A DNA stretch of 64,000 nt from Actinomyces oris (lineage in GTDB: Bacteria > Actinomycetota > Actinomycetes > Actinomycetales > Actinomycetaceae), in assembly GCF_006546825.1 (NCBI RefSeq), contig NZ_VICC01000002.1:141262-205261 (forward strand), in the 5' to 3' direction. Below the pieces are notes generated by a model. It was not told where the DNA came from, made no database searches, and saw nothing but the letters and a program-made list of their open reading frames with translations. Below, one piece after another: positions 28,728 through 38,098 of this stretch (within the stretch, counting starts at the first letter, position 1; each line of letters starts with the position of its first letter). The position numbers and the translations under genes were made by a program.

Positions 28728-30295
28728 GGCCGCACTCCTGAGGTTCTCAGGGCCAGGGCGGTCCCGATGTGTGCGAGGGAGAGGGTGTCGAGCCCCTCGA
28801 GGTCGGCGAGGGTCCAGGCCAGTCTGAGGACCCGGTCCACCCCGCGCAGGGAGAGGTCGCCGCGTTCGAGGGCGGTCATGAGCCGGCGGCTGAGTGGAGC
28901 GCTGAGTCCGCCGTCGGGTCCTCTGAGGTAGGAGCCGGGGACCTCGGCGTTGAGGCGCCACGGGGTGCCGGCCAGCCTGCGCTCCGCGGCCCGGCGGGCA
29001 CGCAGGACGCGCCGCGCCACCTCGGCGCTGGACTCTCCATGGCCGGCGGAAGCGAGGTCGGCGGCGCTGACGGCACCGACCTCGACCTGGATGTCGACCC
29101 GGTCCAACAGTGGACCGGACAGTCGTGAGAAGTAGCGCCGCCGCTGCAGGGAGGTGCAGGTGCACTCCAGGCCCCGACCGCCGGCCTTGCCGCAGGGGCA
29201 GGGGTTGGCGGCCAGGACGAGCTGGAAGGCGGCCGGGTAGCTGGCACGCCCGCCCACCCGGTCGATGGTGACCGCTCCCGACTCCAGCGGCTGGCGCAGG
29301 CAGTCCAGGACGCCGGCGCTGAACTCGGGGGCCTCGTCGAGGAAGAGCACCCCGCGGTGAGCCAGGGAGACGTCCCCGGGGCGGGGTAGGCCTGAGCCTC
29401 CCCCGACGACGGCGGCCCGGGTCGCCGTGTGGTGCGGCGCGCGCAACGGCGGCCGGGTGATGAGTCCGCGGGCGGGGTCGAAGATGCCGGCCACGGAGTG
29501 CAGGGAGGTGACGGTGACGGCGTCGGCCTGCTCCAAGGGCGGCAAGATGGAGGGGAGCCTCTCAGCGAGCATGGTCTTGCCCGTCCCCGGGGGCCCCACC
29601 ATGATGAGGTGATGTCCCCCGGCGGCGGCGACCTCGAGGGCCTGGCGGGCCTCGGACTGCCCGACGACGTCGGCCAGGTCCGGCTGCTCGGCATCCCGCG
29701 GCGGGGTCGTGGGGGCATCGTCTGTGGCGGCCTCGGTGATCTGCTCCAGCGCGGTGGCCACGGCCGCGCTCAGGCGCCCTCCATAACGCTCGACGAGCTG
29801 GCCGACGTGCCTGACGGCGGTGACGCGGGCGCCGGGGACGAGCTCGGCCTCGGCCGCGGCCTCCTGGGCGACGACGATCTCCTCGACCCCAGCGGCCACC
29901 GCGGCCTGGACGCTGGGCAGGACACCGCGCACCGAGTGCACGGAGCCGTCCAGCCCGAGCTCGCCGATGTAGACGGTCCGTCCCAGGAGCCCGGCCGTGC
30001 TCCGTCCGAGCCGACCGCGGGCCCCCAGGACGGCCAGGGCGAGCGCCAGGTCCAGCCCGGTCCCGGTCTTGCGCAGGTCCGCTGGGGAGAGGTTGACGGT
30101 CAGGCGCTGCTCACCCCAGGTGACGCCGCAGGTGCTCAACGCGGCCCGGACGCGCTCGCGCGACTCACGCACGGCGGCGTCGGGCAGGCCCACGAGGGTG
30201 AATCCGGGCAGGCCCTGGGCGGCATGAGCCTCGACCTCAACGATGTGTCCGGCCAGCCCGGTCAGCGTCACAGCGAGTGTGCGAGCTAGCCCCAT
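28724..30295 (-). CDS. comM: YifB/ComM-family magnesium-chelatase-like AAA+ ATPase
   Basis: Encodes 523 residues from ATG 30295. The N-terminal Lon-like domain has GLPGFTLVGLPDAAVRESRERV. Walker A is VGPPGTGKTMLAERLP and Walker B is VLFLDEAPEF. The C-terminal region has NPCPCGKAGG and four clustered cysteines (CPCG, CTCT), typical of the family. ComM is known in other bacteria as a branch-migration helicase acting in transformation, which fits the adjacent dprA. It overlaps yraN by 10 bp. Confidence 0.94.
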   Translation of the reverse strand: MGLARTLAVTLTGLAGHIVEVEAHAAQGLPGFTLVGLPDAAVRESRERVRAALSTCGVTWGEQRLTVNLSPADLRKTGTGLDLALALAVLGARGRLGRSTAGLLGRTVYIGELGLDGSVHSVRGVLPSVQAAVAAGVEEIVVAQEAAAEAELVPGARVTAVRHVGQLVERYGGRLSAAVATALEQITEAATDDAPTTPPRDAEQPDLADVVGQSEARQALEVAAAGGHHLIMVGPPGTGKTMLAERLPSILPPLEQADAVTVTSLHSVAGIFDPARGLITRPPLRAPHHTATRAAVVGGGSGLPRPGDVSLAHRGVLFLDEAPEFSAGVLDCLRQPLESGAVTIDRVGGRASYPAAFQLVLAANPCPCGKAGGRGLECTCTSLQRRRYFSRLSGPLLDRVDIQVEVGAVSAADLASAGHGESSAEVARRVLRARRAAERRLAGTPWRLNAEVPGSYLRGPDGGLSAPLSRRLMTALERGDLSLRGVDRVLRLAWTLADLEGLDTLSLAHIGTALALRTSGVRP

Positions 30296-30846
30296 GACGC
30301 ATCCACCGCCCGGTGGTGGCGCAGCAGCGCAGGACGCGCGTCGCGCATAAGGATGGAGACGACGTCCAGGCGCATGCCGGCGTGCGGCGGGGTCTCGTGG
30401 GTACTCGCCCAGGCGGCAGCCAGGGCCCGCAGTCGGGCGAACTTGCGGGCGTCGACGGCGGCGGCCGGCGGCCCCTGGCGCAGGGAGCTGCGGGTCTTGA
30501 CCTCGACGATGACGAGCCTTGCTCCTGCCCACCCCTGAGCTGGGTCGGTGACGGACTCACTGCCCGGCTCACGGTGCACATGACCGGGTTCCAGGGCGAT
30601 GATGTCGAGCTCTCCGCGCAGGCCGTGGTCCGGACGCCAGTTGCGCTCCAGGACCTGCCAGCCGATGTCCTCCAGGTAGGTGGCGGCAAGATCCTCTCCA
30701 CGCCGTCCGGTGCTCTGGCGGGACGCCCCTGCGCGGACAGCTCCTGCGCCTCCTGGGCCCTGGAACGGCGGCGTGAGCGCGTGATCGCCGCACCTGGCTG
30801 CGATCACCGTTCGTCCCCTTGTGGCTGCTACGACCTGTTCGGTCAT
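30286..30846 (-). CDS. YraN (UPF0102) nuclease-fold protein
   Basis: ATG at 30846 has an excellent Shine-Dalgarno (GGAGGTGATC); the GTG six codons earlier is less likely. The 186 residues have a nonconserved N-terminus of ~45, then GRRGEDLAATYLEDIGW, RNWRPDHGLRGELDIIALE and VIVEVKTRSS. These carry the E, D and E-x-K residues of the restriction-endonuclease-like fold. The biochemical role is unproven; linkage with comM and dprA is conserved in Actinobacteria. A ~15-residue insert lies between the D and E-x-K motifs. Confidence 0.9.
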   Translation of the reverse strand: MTEQVVAATRGRTVIAARCGDHALTPPFQGPGGAGAVRAGASRQSTGRRGEDLAATYLEDIGWQVLERNWRPDHGLRGELDIIALEPGHVHREPGSESVTDPAQGWAGARLVIVEVKTRSSLRQGPPAAAVDARKFARLRALAAAWASTHETPPHAGMRLDVVSILMRDARPALLRHHRAVDASWG

Positions 30847-31008
30847 CCCGATCACCTCCGCCACTAGCGTGAGGCCGGATCAGCCGGTGCGCGTCATGGC
30901 CCGATCGGCTCTGTGGAAGGCGCTGTCAGAAGACGAGCTGTGGCCCCCGGCGAGCGGGGAGGGACAGCCGAACGGAGCCTTCTGAGGTGGCGCGGCGTGG
31001 GAAGAACG

Positions 31009-31317
31009 CTAGGAGGAGGGGATGTCCATCTCGAGCTTGGTGAGCTCCTCGACATTGACGTCCTTGAAGGTGACGACGTGGACGGACTTGACGAACCGGG
31101 AGGCCCGGTAGATGTCCCACACCCAGGCGTCCTCGAGGGTCAGCTCGAAGAAGACCTCCCCGCCGCTGGTGCGTACCTGGACGTCAACGGCGTTGGCCAG
31201 GTAGAACCGCCGTTCAGTCTCCACCACGTAGGAGAACAGGGAGGCGACGTCGCGGTACTCCCGGTACAGCGAGAGCTCCAGCTCGTTCTCATAGGACTCG
31301 AGGTCTTCTGCGCTCAC
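31009..31317 (-). CDS. DUF2469-family small acidic protein
   Basis: GTG at 31317 gives 102 residues. The N-terminus SAEDLESYENELELSLYREY and the stretches VVETERRFYLANAVDV and VKSVHVVTFKDVNVEEL match the DUF2469 family. That family is confined largely to Actinobacteria and located between rnhB and yraN. No function is known. No clear Shine-Dalgarno precedes the start; the choice rests on family length. Confidence 0.92.
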   Translation of the reverse strand: MSAEDLESYENELELSLYREYRDVASLFSYVVETERRFYLANAVDVQVRTSGGEVFFELTLEDAWVWDIYRASRFVKSVHVVTFKDVNVEELTKLEMDIPSS

Positions 31318-31412
31318 CGGGCCATCATGCCTGGCCTCAGCCGCTGGAGGCGGCAGGCAGCGGGGGCGAGTCGGCCCTGCCCGCACCTCGCCCCCGGGGC
31401 CGCACACCCGCG

Positions 31413-32147
31413 TCAGGCGGCGCCGTCAGCGTGGCGCTTGTCCAGGCCGGGCAGGTGCCAGCTGCGTCGATGCTGGTCACTGGCCCCCAGGGAGGTGAGT
31501 CCCCGGATGTGGGCCGGTGAGGCATAGCCCTTGTTGGAGGCCCAGCCGTAGCCGGGGTCATCGAGATCGGCCATGAGGCGGTCGCGTTCGACCTTGGCCA
31601 GGACACTGGCCGCGGCGACGACGGCGCACCGGGCGTCGGCCTTGACCTCCATGCGCACCGGCGGGGTGGAGGGAACCTCAGCGGGCTCGGGACTGTCCTT
31701 TGGGGCATGAGTGCTCTCCAGGGCGGTGAGCAGGTCGGGTTGGGGAGCGGTGAGCCAGTCGGCCACGCCGTCGAGGATGATGACGCCGGGGGCGTGACCG
31801 CGATCAGCGACCTGCTGCAGGGCCCGCAGACCCGCCACCCGAAGGGCCCCGATGATGCCGTGCTCATCGATCTCTGCCGGTGAGGCGTGGGCGACGGCGT
31901 GGTCCACGAGCCAGCCGCGCACGGGCTCGATCAGGCCGGTTCGGGCCCGGGCCGTCAGCTGCTTGGAGTCGGCGAGTCCCTCGGGGAAGTCATCGTCGGT
32001 GCGCCGCGCCACGATCGCCAGCCCGACACTGACCGGTCCGGCCAGGGCCCCGCGACCGACCTCGTCCAGACCGCCGACGTAGTCGTAGGTCTCCAGCAGC
32101 GCCTTCTCCAGGGACCGGTCGGGGCGGGTGCGTCCTCGAGGACTCAC
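31413..32147 (-). CDS. rnhB: Ribonuclease HII
   Basis: Cleaves RNA in RNA/DNA hybrids and at misincorporated ribonucleotides. The 244 residues include YVGGLDEVGRGALAGPV with the first two acidic catalytic residues, DSKQLTARAR, an Asp in VIILDGVADW, and KADARCAVVAAASVLAKVERD. An insert of ~25 Pro/Glu-rich residues separates the last two motifs. The GTG start overlaps the lepB stop as GTGA, so it is coupled to the signal peptidase gene. Confidence 0.95.
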   Translation of the reverse strand: MSPRGRTRPDRSLEKALLETYDYVGGLDEVGRGALAGPVSVGLAIVARRTDDDFPEGLADSKQLTARARTGLIEPVRGWLVDHAVAHASPAEIDEHGIIGALRVAGLRALQQVADRGHAPGVIILDGVADWLTAPQPDLLTALESTHAPKDSPEPAEVPSTPPVRMEVKADARCAVVAAASVLAKVERDRLMADLDDPGYGWASNKGYASPAHIRGLTSLGASDQHRRSWHLPGLDKRHADGAA

Positions 32148-33364
32148 CTCGTTCTCCCCGCAGCCTGCTCCTGGCCGGAGGAGTGTGCGGAGACGTCCGG
32201 GCTGTCGGCCGGCCCGCCGGGTCCGGTCTGCGGCCCGTCATCAACACCGGCCCCCTCGCCACCAGCGCCAACGTCATCGGAGTCCCTGCCCTCGGGGGCC
32301 GGGGAGGGGGCCTCCTCCTCAGAAGCCGTCTCCCCGTCACCCGTGGGGGCAGCGGGAGGCGAGGGAGGTGCCGACGGCGTCGCCTCCTGCGCCGGGACGT
32401 CTGAGAAGGCGCGCTCCCCTCCCCACAGCAGCCCCCACCGGCTCAGATGCGTCCACTGGAAGACCACCTTGGCCACCCCGACGACGTTCTTGAGCGGCAC
32501 GAAGCCGCCATGGGCGTCGTCACGGTGGTAGCGGGAGTCGGCCGAGTTGGAGCGGTTGTCCCCCATGACCCACACGTAGCCTTGGGGGACGGTGACATCG
32601 AAGGAGGTCAGAGACGGGGACTGACCGTCCTTGACGTAGGGCTCCTTGATCGCGACTCCGTTGACGCGCAGTGTCCCCTTCCCGTCGGCGACCACATGGT
32701 CGCCGCCGACACCGACGACCCGTTTGACGAGGTGATGGCCGGTGTTCTCCGGCAGAAGGTTCACGGAGACCATGAGCCTCTGGGTGGCGCCGCGCAGTCC
32801 CGTCGGTTCCTTGACGTGAAGCCAGTCGTCGGGATCGGAGAAGACGATGACGTCACCCCGCTCGACGTCGTCGGAGCCGTACATGGGCACGGCTACCTTG
32901 TCCCCGTCACGCAGGGTGCGTTCCATGGAGCCCGAGGGGATCTCGTAGATCTGGACGACGTAGGACCGTAGAAGAGCCGGCACCAGGATGACGACGACCA
33001 CGACGAGCACCAGTCTGATGACCCGTTGGTACAGGGGGCTGGTCTGCGGCGGGGGGATGGCGGGGGCCACCTGCCGGCGGGGCGGGATGGAAGGGGGCAG
33101 CTCGGTGGGCTCGTCATCGGGCTCGGGCTCGGCGTCGGGGTCGATGAACGGGTCGTAGTCCCACTGCTCGCTGTCGTCGACCGGGGCCGCACTGGGAGGT
33201 TCCTCGGCGGCCTCAGGAGCCGTGCGGCTCTCCTGGGGGGAGTCCGCTGACGGGGAGCTGCAGGCCGGTGTGATCGCGGACCTGGAGGTCCGGCCGATCT
33301 GAGAGGGATCGGCCCGCTTCAGGTCCAGCCCGACGTCGTCGGCCCCATCCTGCACCGGACTCAC
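32144..33364 (-). CDS. Type I signal peptidase, rplS-distal copy with long tails
   Basis: Removes signal peptides from exported proteins at the outer face of the membrane. GTG at 33364 has GAAGGAG upstream and gives 406 residues. A ~105-residue Pro/Glu/Asp-rich cytoplasmic N-terminus precedes one helix (~VIRLVLVVVVVILVPALL). The catalytic Ser146 is in IPSGSMERT; the general-base Lys is in [28 protein letters not shown] is the conserved box D/E. A ~80-residue acidic Pro-rich C-terminal tail is unusual. It is the first of two lepB-type genes around rplS. Confidence 0.92.
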   Translation of the reverse strand: MSPVQDGADDVGLDLKRADPSQIGRTSRSAITPACSSPSADSPQESRTAPEAAEEPPSAAPVDDSEQWDYDPFIDPDAEPEPDDEPTELPPSIPPRRQVAPAIPPPQTSPLYQRVIRLVLVVVVVILVPALLRSYVVQIYEIPSGSMERTLRDGDKVAVPMYGSDDVERGDVIVFSDPDDWLHVKEPTGLRGATQRLMVSVNLLPENTGHHLVKRVVGVGGDHVVADGKGTLRVNGVAIKEPYVKDGQSPSLTSFDVTVPQGYVWVMGDNRSNSADSRYHRDDAHGGFVPLKNVVGVAKVVFQWTHLSRWGLLWGGERAFSDVPAQEATPSAPPSPPAAPTGDGETASEEEAPSPAPEGRDSDDVGAGGEGAGVDDGPQTGPGGPADSPDVSAHSSGQEQAAGRTR

Positions 33365-33427
33365 CGTGCTCCTTCCCCGGAATTGATGGACATGGGTCCA
33401 CCGCTGCACGGCGGTGGGAGATGGCGA

Positions 33428-33455
33428 GCGCCCGGAACCCGTGGGCTCCGGGCGC
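33428..33455 (-). terminator. Hairpin terminator after rplS
   Basis: A 9-bp stem GCGCCCGGA/TCCGGGCGC (33428-33436 with 33447-33455), with an inner CCC/GGG pair, lies 20 bp beyond the rplS stop on the minus strand. No U-run follows. It probably reduces readthrough from rplS into the first lepB gene. Confidence 0.55.
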
Positions 33456-33475
33456 CGCCTGGAGAGTGCAGGCGC

Positions 33476-33823
33476 TCAGTCCTCGCGACGCTCCTTGATC
33501 TTGGCGGCCTTACCGCGCAGGTTGCGCAGGTAGTACAGCTTGGCGCGGCGGACCTGGCCCCGGGTGACGACCTCGATCTTCTCGATGGAGGGCGTGTGGA
33601 CGGGGAAGGTGCGCTCGACACCGACACCGAAGGAGACCTTGCGGATGGTGAAGGTCTCCGAGACGCCGCCGCCCTGGCGCGCAATGACGACGCCCTGGAA
33701 GACCTGGACGCGGGTACGCGATCCCTCAACGACCTTGACGTGGACCTTGAGGGTGTCCCCAGGACGGAAGGAGGGGATGTCGTCGCGCAGTGATGCGGCG
33801 TTGATCTCGTCGATCAGGTTCAT
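33476..33823 (-). CDS. rplS: 50S ribosomal protein L19
   Basis: Large-subunit protein at the subunit interface. ATG at 33823, with GGAGAG upstream, gives 115 residues, the usual length; a start four codons earlier is unlikely. [48 protein letters not shown] and [18 protein letters not shown] are invariant family stretches. It is flanked on both sides by signal peptidase genes and has its own likely promoter and terminator. Confidence 0.98.
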   Translation of the reverse strand: MNLIDEINAASLRDDIPSFRPGDTLKVHVKVVEGSRTRVQVFQGVVIARQGGGVSETFTIRKVSFGVGVERTFPVHTPSIEKIEVVTRGQVRRAKLYYLRNLRGKAAKIKERRED

Positions 33824-33973
33824 GTTTCTCTCCACACCCGTGCCACTGGTCAGGAGTGCTGGTTCGGCGGCGCCGCGCCGTAGGGGGCAGCGCCGGAGGT
33901 GGACGCCCCTGGGCTCCTTCGCAGCGGCCGCCTCCCCAGTGGCAGAGGAGCCGCAGGACCCAAGTGCCCGCTC

Positions 33974-33995
33974 AGTTTGCCACAGGCTCAGTCAA
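33974..33995 (-). promoter_or_regulatory. Candidate rplS promoter
   Basis: On the minus strand CTGTGGCAAACT resembles the CTGTGGTAGCCT seen upstream of rpsB, with CAAACT (33974-33979) in the -10 position. TTGACT at 33990-33995 looks -35-like, but it is only 10 bp away and probably coincidental. The transcript would have a leader of about 145 nt. The 243-bp gap between rplS and the second lepB gene has no gene. Confidence 0.3.
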
Positions 33996-34066
33996 CGGAC
34001 GAGTGCGTCAGCCTCGACGTGCCTGAGTTCACGCCTTTCTCACGCCCCAGCACGCTTTCGGGGCGA

Positions 34067-34975
34067 TCAGTCCCCGGAGCCCGCCAGCCTGCTCGCCGGC
34101 GCGGCCGCTCCGGTGGGCACAGCCGCAGGGGTTGACGTCGGCTTGGGCACCTGGGAGAAGACCTCCTGGCCGGAGGTGAGGCTGGACCAGTGGGAGTACG
34201 GCCACACGACGTTCTTGGCCACGCCGACGACGTTACTCAGGGGCACGAAGCCGCGATGGACATCGTTCTGGTGGTAGCGGGAGTCCGAGGAGTTGGAGCG
34301 GTTGTCTCCCATGACCCAGATGTAGCCCTCGGGGACGGTGACGTCGAAGGCGACCTCGGAGGCCGACCGGCCGGGCTTGAGGTAGCCCTCATGGAGTTCG
34401 ACGCCGTTGACGGTCAAGGAGCCCTTCCCGTCGGCCACGACGTGGTCACCGGGCATTCCGATGACCCGCTTGATGAGGTGGTGGCCGGCGTTCTGGGGGA
34501 AGATACGGATCGCGACGAGGAAGTCCTGCGCGGCGCCCTGCAGGCCAGTGGGCTCCTGGGTCGTCAGCCAGTGGTCCGGGTCAGTGAAGACGACGACGTC
34601 ACCCCGGTGGACCTTGTCGGAGTCGTACATCGTCACGGTGACACGGTCGCCCTCGTTGAGGGTGTTCTCCATCGAGCCCGACGGGATGGTGAAGCTCTGG
34701 ATGATGAAGGTGCGGATGAGGGCGATGATCGCCACGGCGACGACCAGGTAGGACAGGGTAATGCCCCACTGCTTGAGGCGGAAGACGATCCGCTCCCCCA
34801 GCGAGGCCGGCTCAGCGGCCTCGCTGGCCCCGGCCTTGTCGTCACCGGCGCGGTCCTTGTGACGGTGGTTGTTCCGGCGGTCATGGTCGGTCCGCAGGTG
34901 ACTGCCCGAGGTCACGTCCTCATCCGCCTCATCATGGATCCTGCCCTGAGGGCTCTGGTCGGGTGCGCTGCTCAT
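34067..34975 (-). CDS. Type I signal peptidase, trmD-proximal copy
   Basis: Second membrane signal peptidase, 302 residues, with ATG at 34975 and AGGAGAAGG upstream. A polar, His/Arg/Asp-rich N-terminus (~62 residues) precedes the helix (~[17 protein letters not shown]). Catalytic Ser101 is in IPSGSMENT and Lys is in [28 protein letters not shown] follows. The core is closely similar to the other copy, but the tail is short. In Actinomyces oris, work on paired signal peptidases reported that one (LepB2) is specifically needed for pilus assembly; which copy this is cannot be decided here. It overlaps trmD by ATGA. Confidence 0.93.
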   Translation of the reverse strand: MSSAPDQSPQGRIHDEADEDVTSGSHLRTDHDRRNNHRHKDRAGDDKAGASEAAEPASLGERIVFRLKQWGITLSYLVVAVAIIALIRTFIIQSFTIPSGSMENTLNEGDRVTVTMYDSDKVHRGDVVVFTDPDHWLTTQEPTGLQGAAQDFLVAIRIFPQNAGHHLIKRVIGMPGDHVVADGKGSLTVNGVELHEGYLKPGRSASEVAFDVTVPEGYIWVMGDNRSNSSDSRYHQNDVHRGFVPLSNVVGVAKNVVWPYSHWSSLTSGQEVFSQVPKPTSTPAAVPTGAAAPASRLAGSGD

Positions 34976-36390
34976 AGGCCTTCTCCTGTCCGCCGGGTCA
35001 TGACGACGTCGTGGGCGTCCTGGCCACCGACGTTGTAGGTACGGGTGCCGACCTGGCGAAAGCCGGCCCGCTTGTAGGCCTTCTGGGCGCGTTTGTTGGT
35101 GACGTGGGTGCCGAGCCAGAGCAGGTCTGTTCCGTGGGCGCCGGCCTGGCGTGTCACGGCGTCCATGAGCGCGGGGGTCAACCCGGATCCCCTCATGGCG
35201 GCGTCGACGTACACCTTGGACAGCTCGCCGACGCCCTCTCCCCCGGCTGGCCGCACGCAGGCGGGACGGGGGTCGATCCCGTGGGGCTGTTCCCCGTCGG
35301 AGTCGGCCTCCTCGCGCAGCACCGCGGTGTAGCCGACCAAGGCCGGAGCGGTGCTCGTGCTCGCCCTCCCCTCGAGGCCGCCGTCCCGCACTGACGGGGG
35401 CTCCAGCAGCTCGGCGAGAATGAGGTCGACGCGGTCGTCGTCGGCCCAGGTGGCGAACAGCTCGGGAACCAGGTTCGTGGCGATGTGGCGCTCGAGGAAC
35501 TCGGGGTCGATGACGTTGCCGCAGGCATCGGGAAAGGTGCGCGCCGCGAGCTCGGCCAGGGCGTGGGCGTCGTCGGCGGTGGCGTTGCGAAGGCGCACCG
35601 GAACCGGGTGGTCCGCCCCGGCCGGGACCGCCCACCCCAGGCGAGCCAGGAGCGCACGGTCCTCACGATCCAGGCCGGCGGGGTCCAGGGCCCGGATCAT
35701 GTCGGGTCGGCGCTCGACGGTGCGGGTGAGGGCCTGGTCCCGTCTGGCTCGGGCGATACGGCCGTGGTCGCCGGAGAGCAGGACGGGGTCGACCTCCAGG
35801 CCTCGCCACCGGGTGGGGCGGGTGTGGACGGGGTACTCCAGCAGGCCGGCGACTCCGTGGGACTCCTCGACCAGGGACTCGGGGTTGCCCAGGACCCCGG
35901 GCAGGAGTCGGGCGATGGCCTCGATCATGACAATGGTGGCGACCTCTCCCCCGTTGAGCACGTAGTCGCCGATGCTCAGCTCGCGCACCTCGATGCCGCG
36001 GGAGGCGTAGTGCTCGGGCACGCGCGCGTCGATGCCCTCGTAGCGGCCGCAGGCGAAGACCAGGCGTTCGGCTCCGGCCAGGTCCTCGGCGGTGCGCTGG
36101 GTGAAGACCTCCCCGGCGGGGGTGGGGACGATGAGGACCTGACGGGGCGCACCGGGGGTGTCCACGGCGAGCACCTCATCGAGAGCCTCGCCCCACACGT
36201 CGGGCTTCATGACCATACCGGCCCCACCGCCCAGGGGCGTGTCGTCAACGGTGCGGTGCCGGTCGTGGGCGTGGTCGCGCAGATCGTGGACGTGCAGGTC
36301 GAGGGGGCCGCGGTCGGCCGCCTTCCCGATGAGGGAGAGGTCGAGGACCTTGAGGTAGTCGGGGAAAATGGTGACGACGTCGATCCTCAC
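34972..36390 (-). CDS. trmD: tRNA (guanine37-N1)-methyltransferase fused to a GNAT acetyltransferase domain
   Basis: The 472 residues hold two enzymes. Residues ~1-235 are TrmD, which methylates G37 of tRNAs with [43 protein letters not shown] and [13 protein letters not shown], the trefoil-knot motifs. Residues ~265-472 form a GNAT domain: [44 protein letters not shown] and [13 protein letters not shown]. Stand-alone TrmD is ~230-270 residues, so the fusion is clear with no stop between. It overlaps both rimM and the lepB copy by 4 bp. The acetyl acceptor is unknown. Confidence 0.94.
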   Translation of the reverse strand: MRIDVVTIFPDYLKVLDLSLIGKAADRGPLDLHVHDLRDHAHDRHRTVDDTPLGGGAGMVMKPDVWGEALDEVLAVDTPGAPRQVLIVPTPAGEVFTQRTAEDLAGAERLVFACGRYEGIDARVPEHYASRGIEVRELSIGDYVLNGGEVATIVMIEAIARLLPGVLGNPESLVEESHGVAGLLEYPVHTRPTRWRGLEVDPVLLSGDHGRIARARRDQALTRTVERRPDMIRALDPAGLDREDRALLARLGWAVPAGADHPVPVRLRNATADDAHALAELAARTFPDACGNVIDPEFLERHIATNLVPELFATWADDDRVDLILAELLEPPSVRDGGLEGRASTSTAPALVGYTAVLREEADSDGEQPHGIDPRPACVRPAGGEGVGELSKVYVDAAMRGSGLTPALMDAVTRQAGAHGTDLLWLGTHVTNKRAQKAYKRAGFRQVGTRTYNVGGQDAHDVVMTRRTGEGL

Positions 36391-36932
36391 CGGGCCTCCT
36401 CCGCCTGGCCGCGTCCGGGGAACAGGCCACCGGGCGGGGCCAGCGTCACCGTGCCGGCCTCGGGATCGATGGCCGGTACGAGAGCCTCAACGAAGGGCAC
36501 GGCCACATCGTCCCCCTCAGGAGTGGTGACCACGAGCCGGTCCTGGGCGACACCGGGCTCTACGTCAGTGACCTCTCCCAGCTCCTCACCGGAGACGCTC
36601 AACGCTCGTAGACCGACGAGCTCGTGGCGGTACCAGGCCTCCTCGGAGTCCTCAGGGCCCTCACCGCCCTGGTCGTCGTCGGTCTCGACCAGGAGCCTCA
36701 CTCCTCGCAGGGCCTCGGCAGCCGTGCGGTCGCGCGCCTGCTCGAAGGTGGCGAACCAGCGCGAGTCGTCGAAACGCAGACGGCTGACCGTCAGCGGGCC
36801 CGCGTGGGCCGGCTCCGTGGGGACGGTGGTTCCAGGTGCGAGACGGCCCTCGGGGTCATCGGTACGGATCTCGAGACGCACCTCGCCCTTGAGGGCATGG
36901 GCGGGACCGACGACAGCAAGGGTGAGCAGCAC
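36387..36932 (-). CDS. rimM: 16S rRNA processing protein RimM
   Basis: Assists maturation of the 30S head domain and binds S19. GTG at 36932, with CAGGAGAACAG upstream, gives 181 residues. The start [20 protein letters not shown] is typical, and the PRC-barrel half has [21 protein letters not shown] and [20 protein letters not shown]. An acidic loop of ~12 residues lies between the domains. It is coupled to trmD by a GTGA overlap. Confidence 0.95.
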   Translation of the reverse strand: MLLTLAVVGPAHALKGEVRLEIRTDDPEGRLAPGTTVPTEPAHAGPLTVSRLRFDDSRWFATFEQARDRTAAEALRGVRLLVETDDDQGGEGPEDSEEAWYRHELVGLRALSVSGEELGEVTDVEPGVAQDRLVVTTPEGDDVAVPFVEALVPAIDPEAGTVTLAPPGGLFPGRGQAEEAR

Positions 36933-37238
36933 CTGTTCTCCTGGGATCGGGGCATGGAACGGTTTGTCCGGAAGGTCTGGATGTCTGCGGCCAACCTACC
37001 GCGCCGTGGTCTGCGTTCCCATCGGCCGCGGGGATGAGGTGGCGCACCGCCGGAGTGAGGTTGGCCAACTCGATACGGCTCCCGGCCGGCTGCGGTCGTC
37101 GCCACCGGCGGCGCAGGAGCGCCCGCCCCGAAGGACGACGACGCCCGACCCCCTTGGGCGGGGACCGGGCACCGGCGTTGATCGATCAGACCGGCCGAGG
37201 CCGAGGCGGCCTACTGCACTGACCTGAAGGCCCTGCGC
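36933..37238. other. Intergenic region between rimM and khpA
   Basis: 306 bp with no gene I can support. A 9-bp inverted pair GGCCAACCT (36989-36997) and AGGTTGGCC (37058-37066) is separated by 60 bp; its meaning is unclear. The region may hold a promoter for the rimM-trmD-lepB operon and the end of the rpsP-khpA transcript, but no convincing -10/-35 or U-tailed hairpin was seen. Confidence 0.3.
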
Positions 37239-37475
37239 TCAGCGGCGGTCGGTGTCGACGACGTCGACGCGCACCGGCGAGTCCGCCAGCGCTCCGACCA
37301 CTGTGCGCAGTGCTCGAGCAGTACGGCCCGAGCGGCCGATGACTCGGCCGAGGTCCTCGGGGTTGACCCGCACCTCCAGTAGGTCGCCGCGGCGCAGCGA
37401 CCGGGAGGTGACGGTGACGTCGTCAGGGTTGTCGACGATGCCCCGTACGAGGTGCTCGAGGGCGTCGGCCAGCAT
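37239..37475 (-). CDS. khpA: KH-domain RNA-binding protein KhpA
   Basis: A 78-residue protein consisting of a single KH domain; GVRV-type loop GRVIGRSGRTARALRTVV contains the GxxG nucleic-acid-binding motif. ATG at 37475 has an ideal GAGGAGG upstream, inside the end of rpsP. It lies 1 bp after the rpsP stop, so the two are co-translated. KhpA homologues act with KhpB/Jag in RNA binding and cell-envelope growth in Gram-positive bacteria. Confidence 0.93.
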   Translation of the reverse strand: MLADALEHLVRGIVDNPDDVTVTSRSLRRGDLLEVRVNPEDLGRVIGRSGRTARALRTVVGALADSPVRVDVVDTDRR

Positions 37476-37476
37476 C

Positions 37477-37959
37477 TCAGGCCTCCTCGGCGGCGGCCTC
37501 ATCGGAGGCCTGGTCCTCGGCGGACTCCTCGGCCTTGGACTCGGCGGCCTCGGCCGCTGCAGCGGCCTCCTCGTCGGCCTTGGCCTTGGCGGCGGCGGCC
37601 TTGCGCTTCTCAGCGTCGTCGGCGGCGGCCTTGACCGCGGCCTCCTTGGCGACCGCGGCGGCGTCGGCGTCCTTGACCTTGAGGGTGCTCTCGACACCCT
37701 TGAGGCCCTTGAACTGGTGATAGTCGCCGGTGATCTTAATGAGCTTGTAGACAGCGTCGGAGGGCTGAGCGCCCACGCCGAGCCAGTACTGGACGCGCTC
37801 GGAGTCGATGCTGATGAGCGAGGGCTCCTGCATCGGGTCGTAGACGCCGATCTCCTCGATGACACGGCCATCGCGCTTCTTGCGGGAGTCGAGGACGACG
37901 ACCCGGTAGAAGGGGGCGAACTTCTTGCCCATGCGCTTGAGGCGAATCTTGACTGCCAC
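37477..37959 (-). CDS. rpsP: 30S ribosomal protein S16 with acidic/Ala-rich tail
   Basis: GTG at 37959 has AGGAG upstream and gives 160 residues; [20 protein letters not shown] is the S16 N-terminus. [14 protein letters not shown] and [18 protein letters not shown] follow. The S16 core ends near residue 85. The remaining ~75 residues are Ala/Lys/Glu-rich and probably a helical or disordered extension, seen in several Actinobacteria. It is the first gene of the rpsP-khpA pair. Confidence 0.97.
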   Translation of the reverse strand: MAVKIRLKRMGKKFAPFYRVVVLDSRKKRDGRVIEEIGVYDPMQEPSLISIDSERVQYWLGVGAQPSDAVYKLIKITGDYHQFKGLKGVESTLKVKDADAAAVAKEAAVKAAADDAEKRKAAAAKAKADEEAAAAAEAAESKAEESAEDQASDEAAAEEA

Positions 37960-38092
37960 TTGGTTGAACTCCTGGTTCTGGATGGTTTGGCGCGCGCTGG
38001 TCCCCGGTGGGGTCAAGCAACGGTTTCCGGCGTGAGCCGAGACGCGACCGGGGCCGGGAGAGGGACCGACGTCCGACCGAGTACAGCCGGAC

Positions 38093-38098
38093 ATTCTG
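38093..38098 (-). promoter_or_regulatory. Candidate rpsP -10 element
   Basis: CAGAAT on the minus strand, preceded by CTCTGG, resembles the CTGTGG-type extended elements upstream of rpsB and rplS. It would place the start about 125 nt before the rpsP GTG. No clear -35 is seen. Confidence 0.3.
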
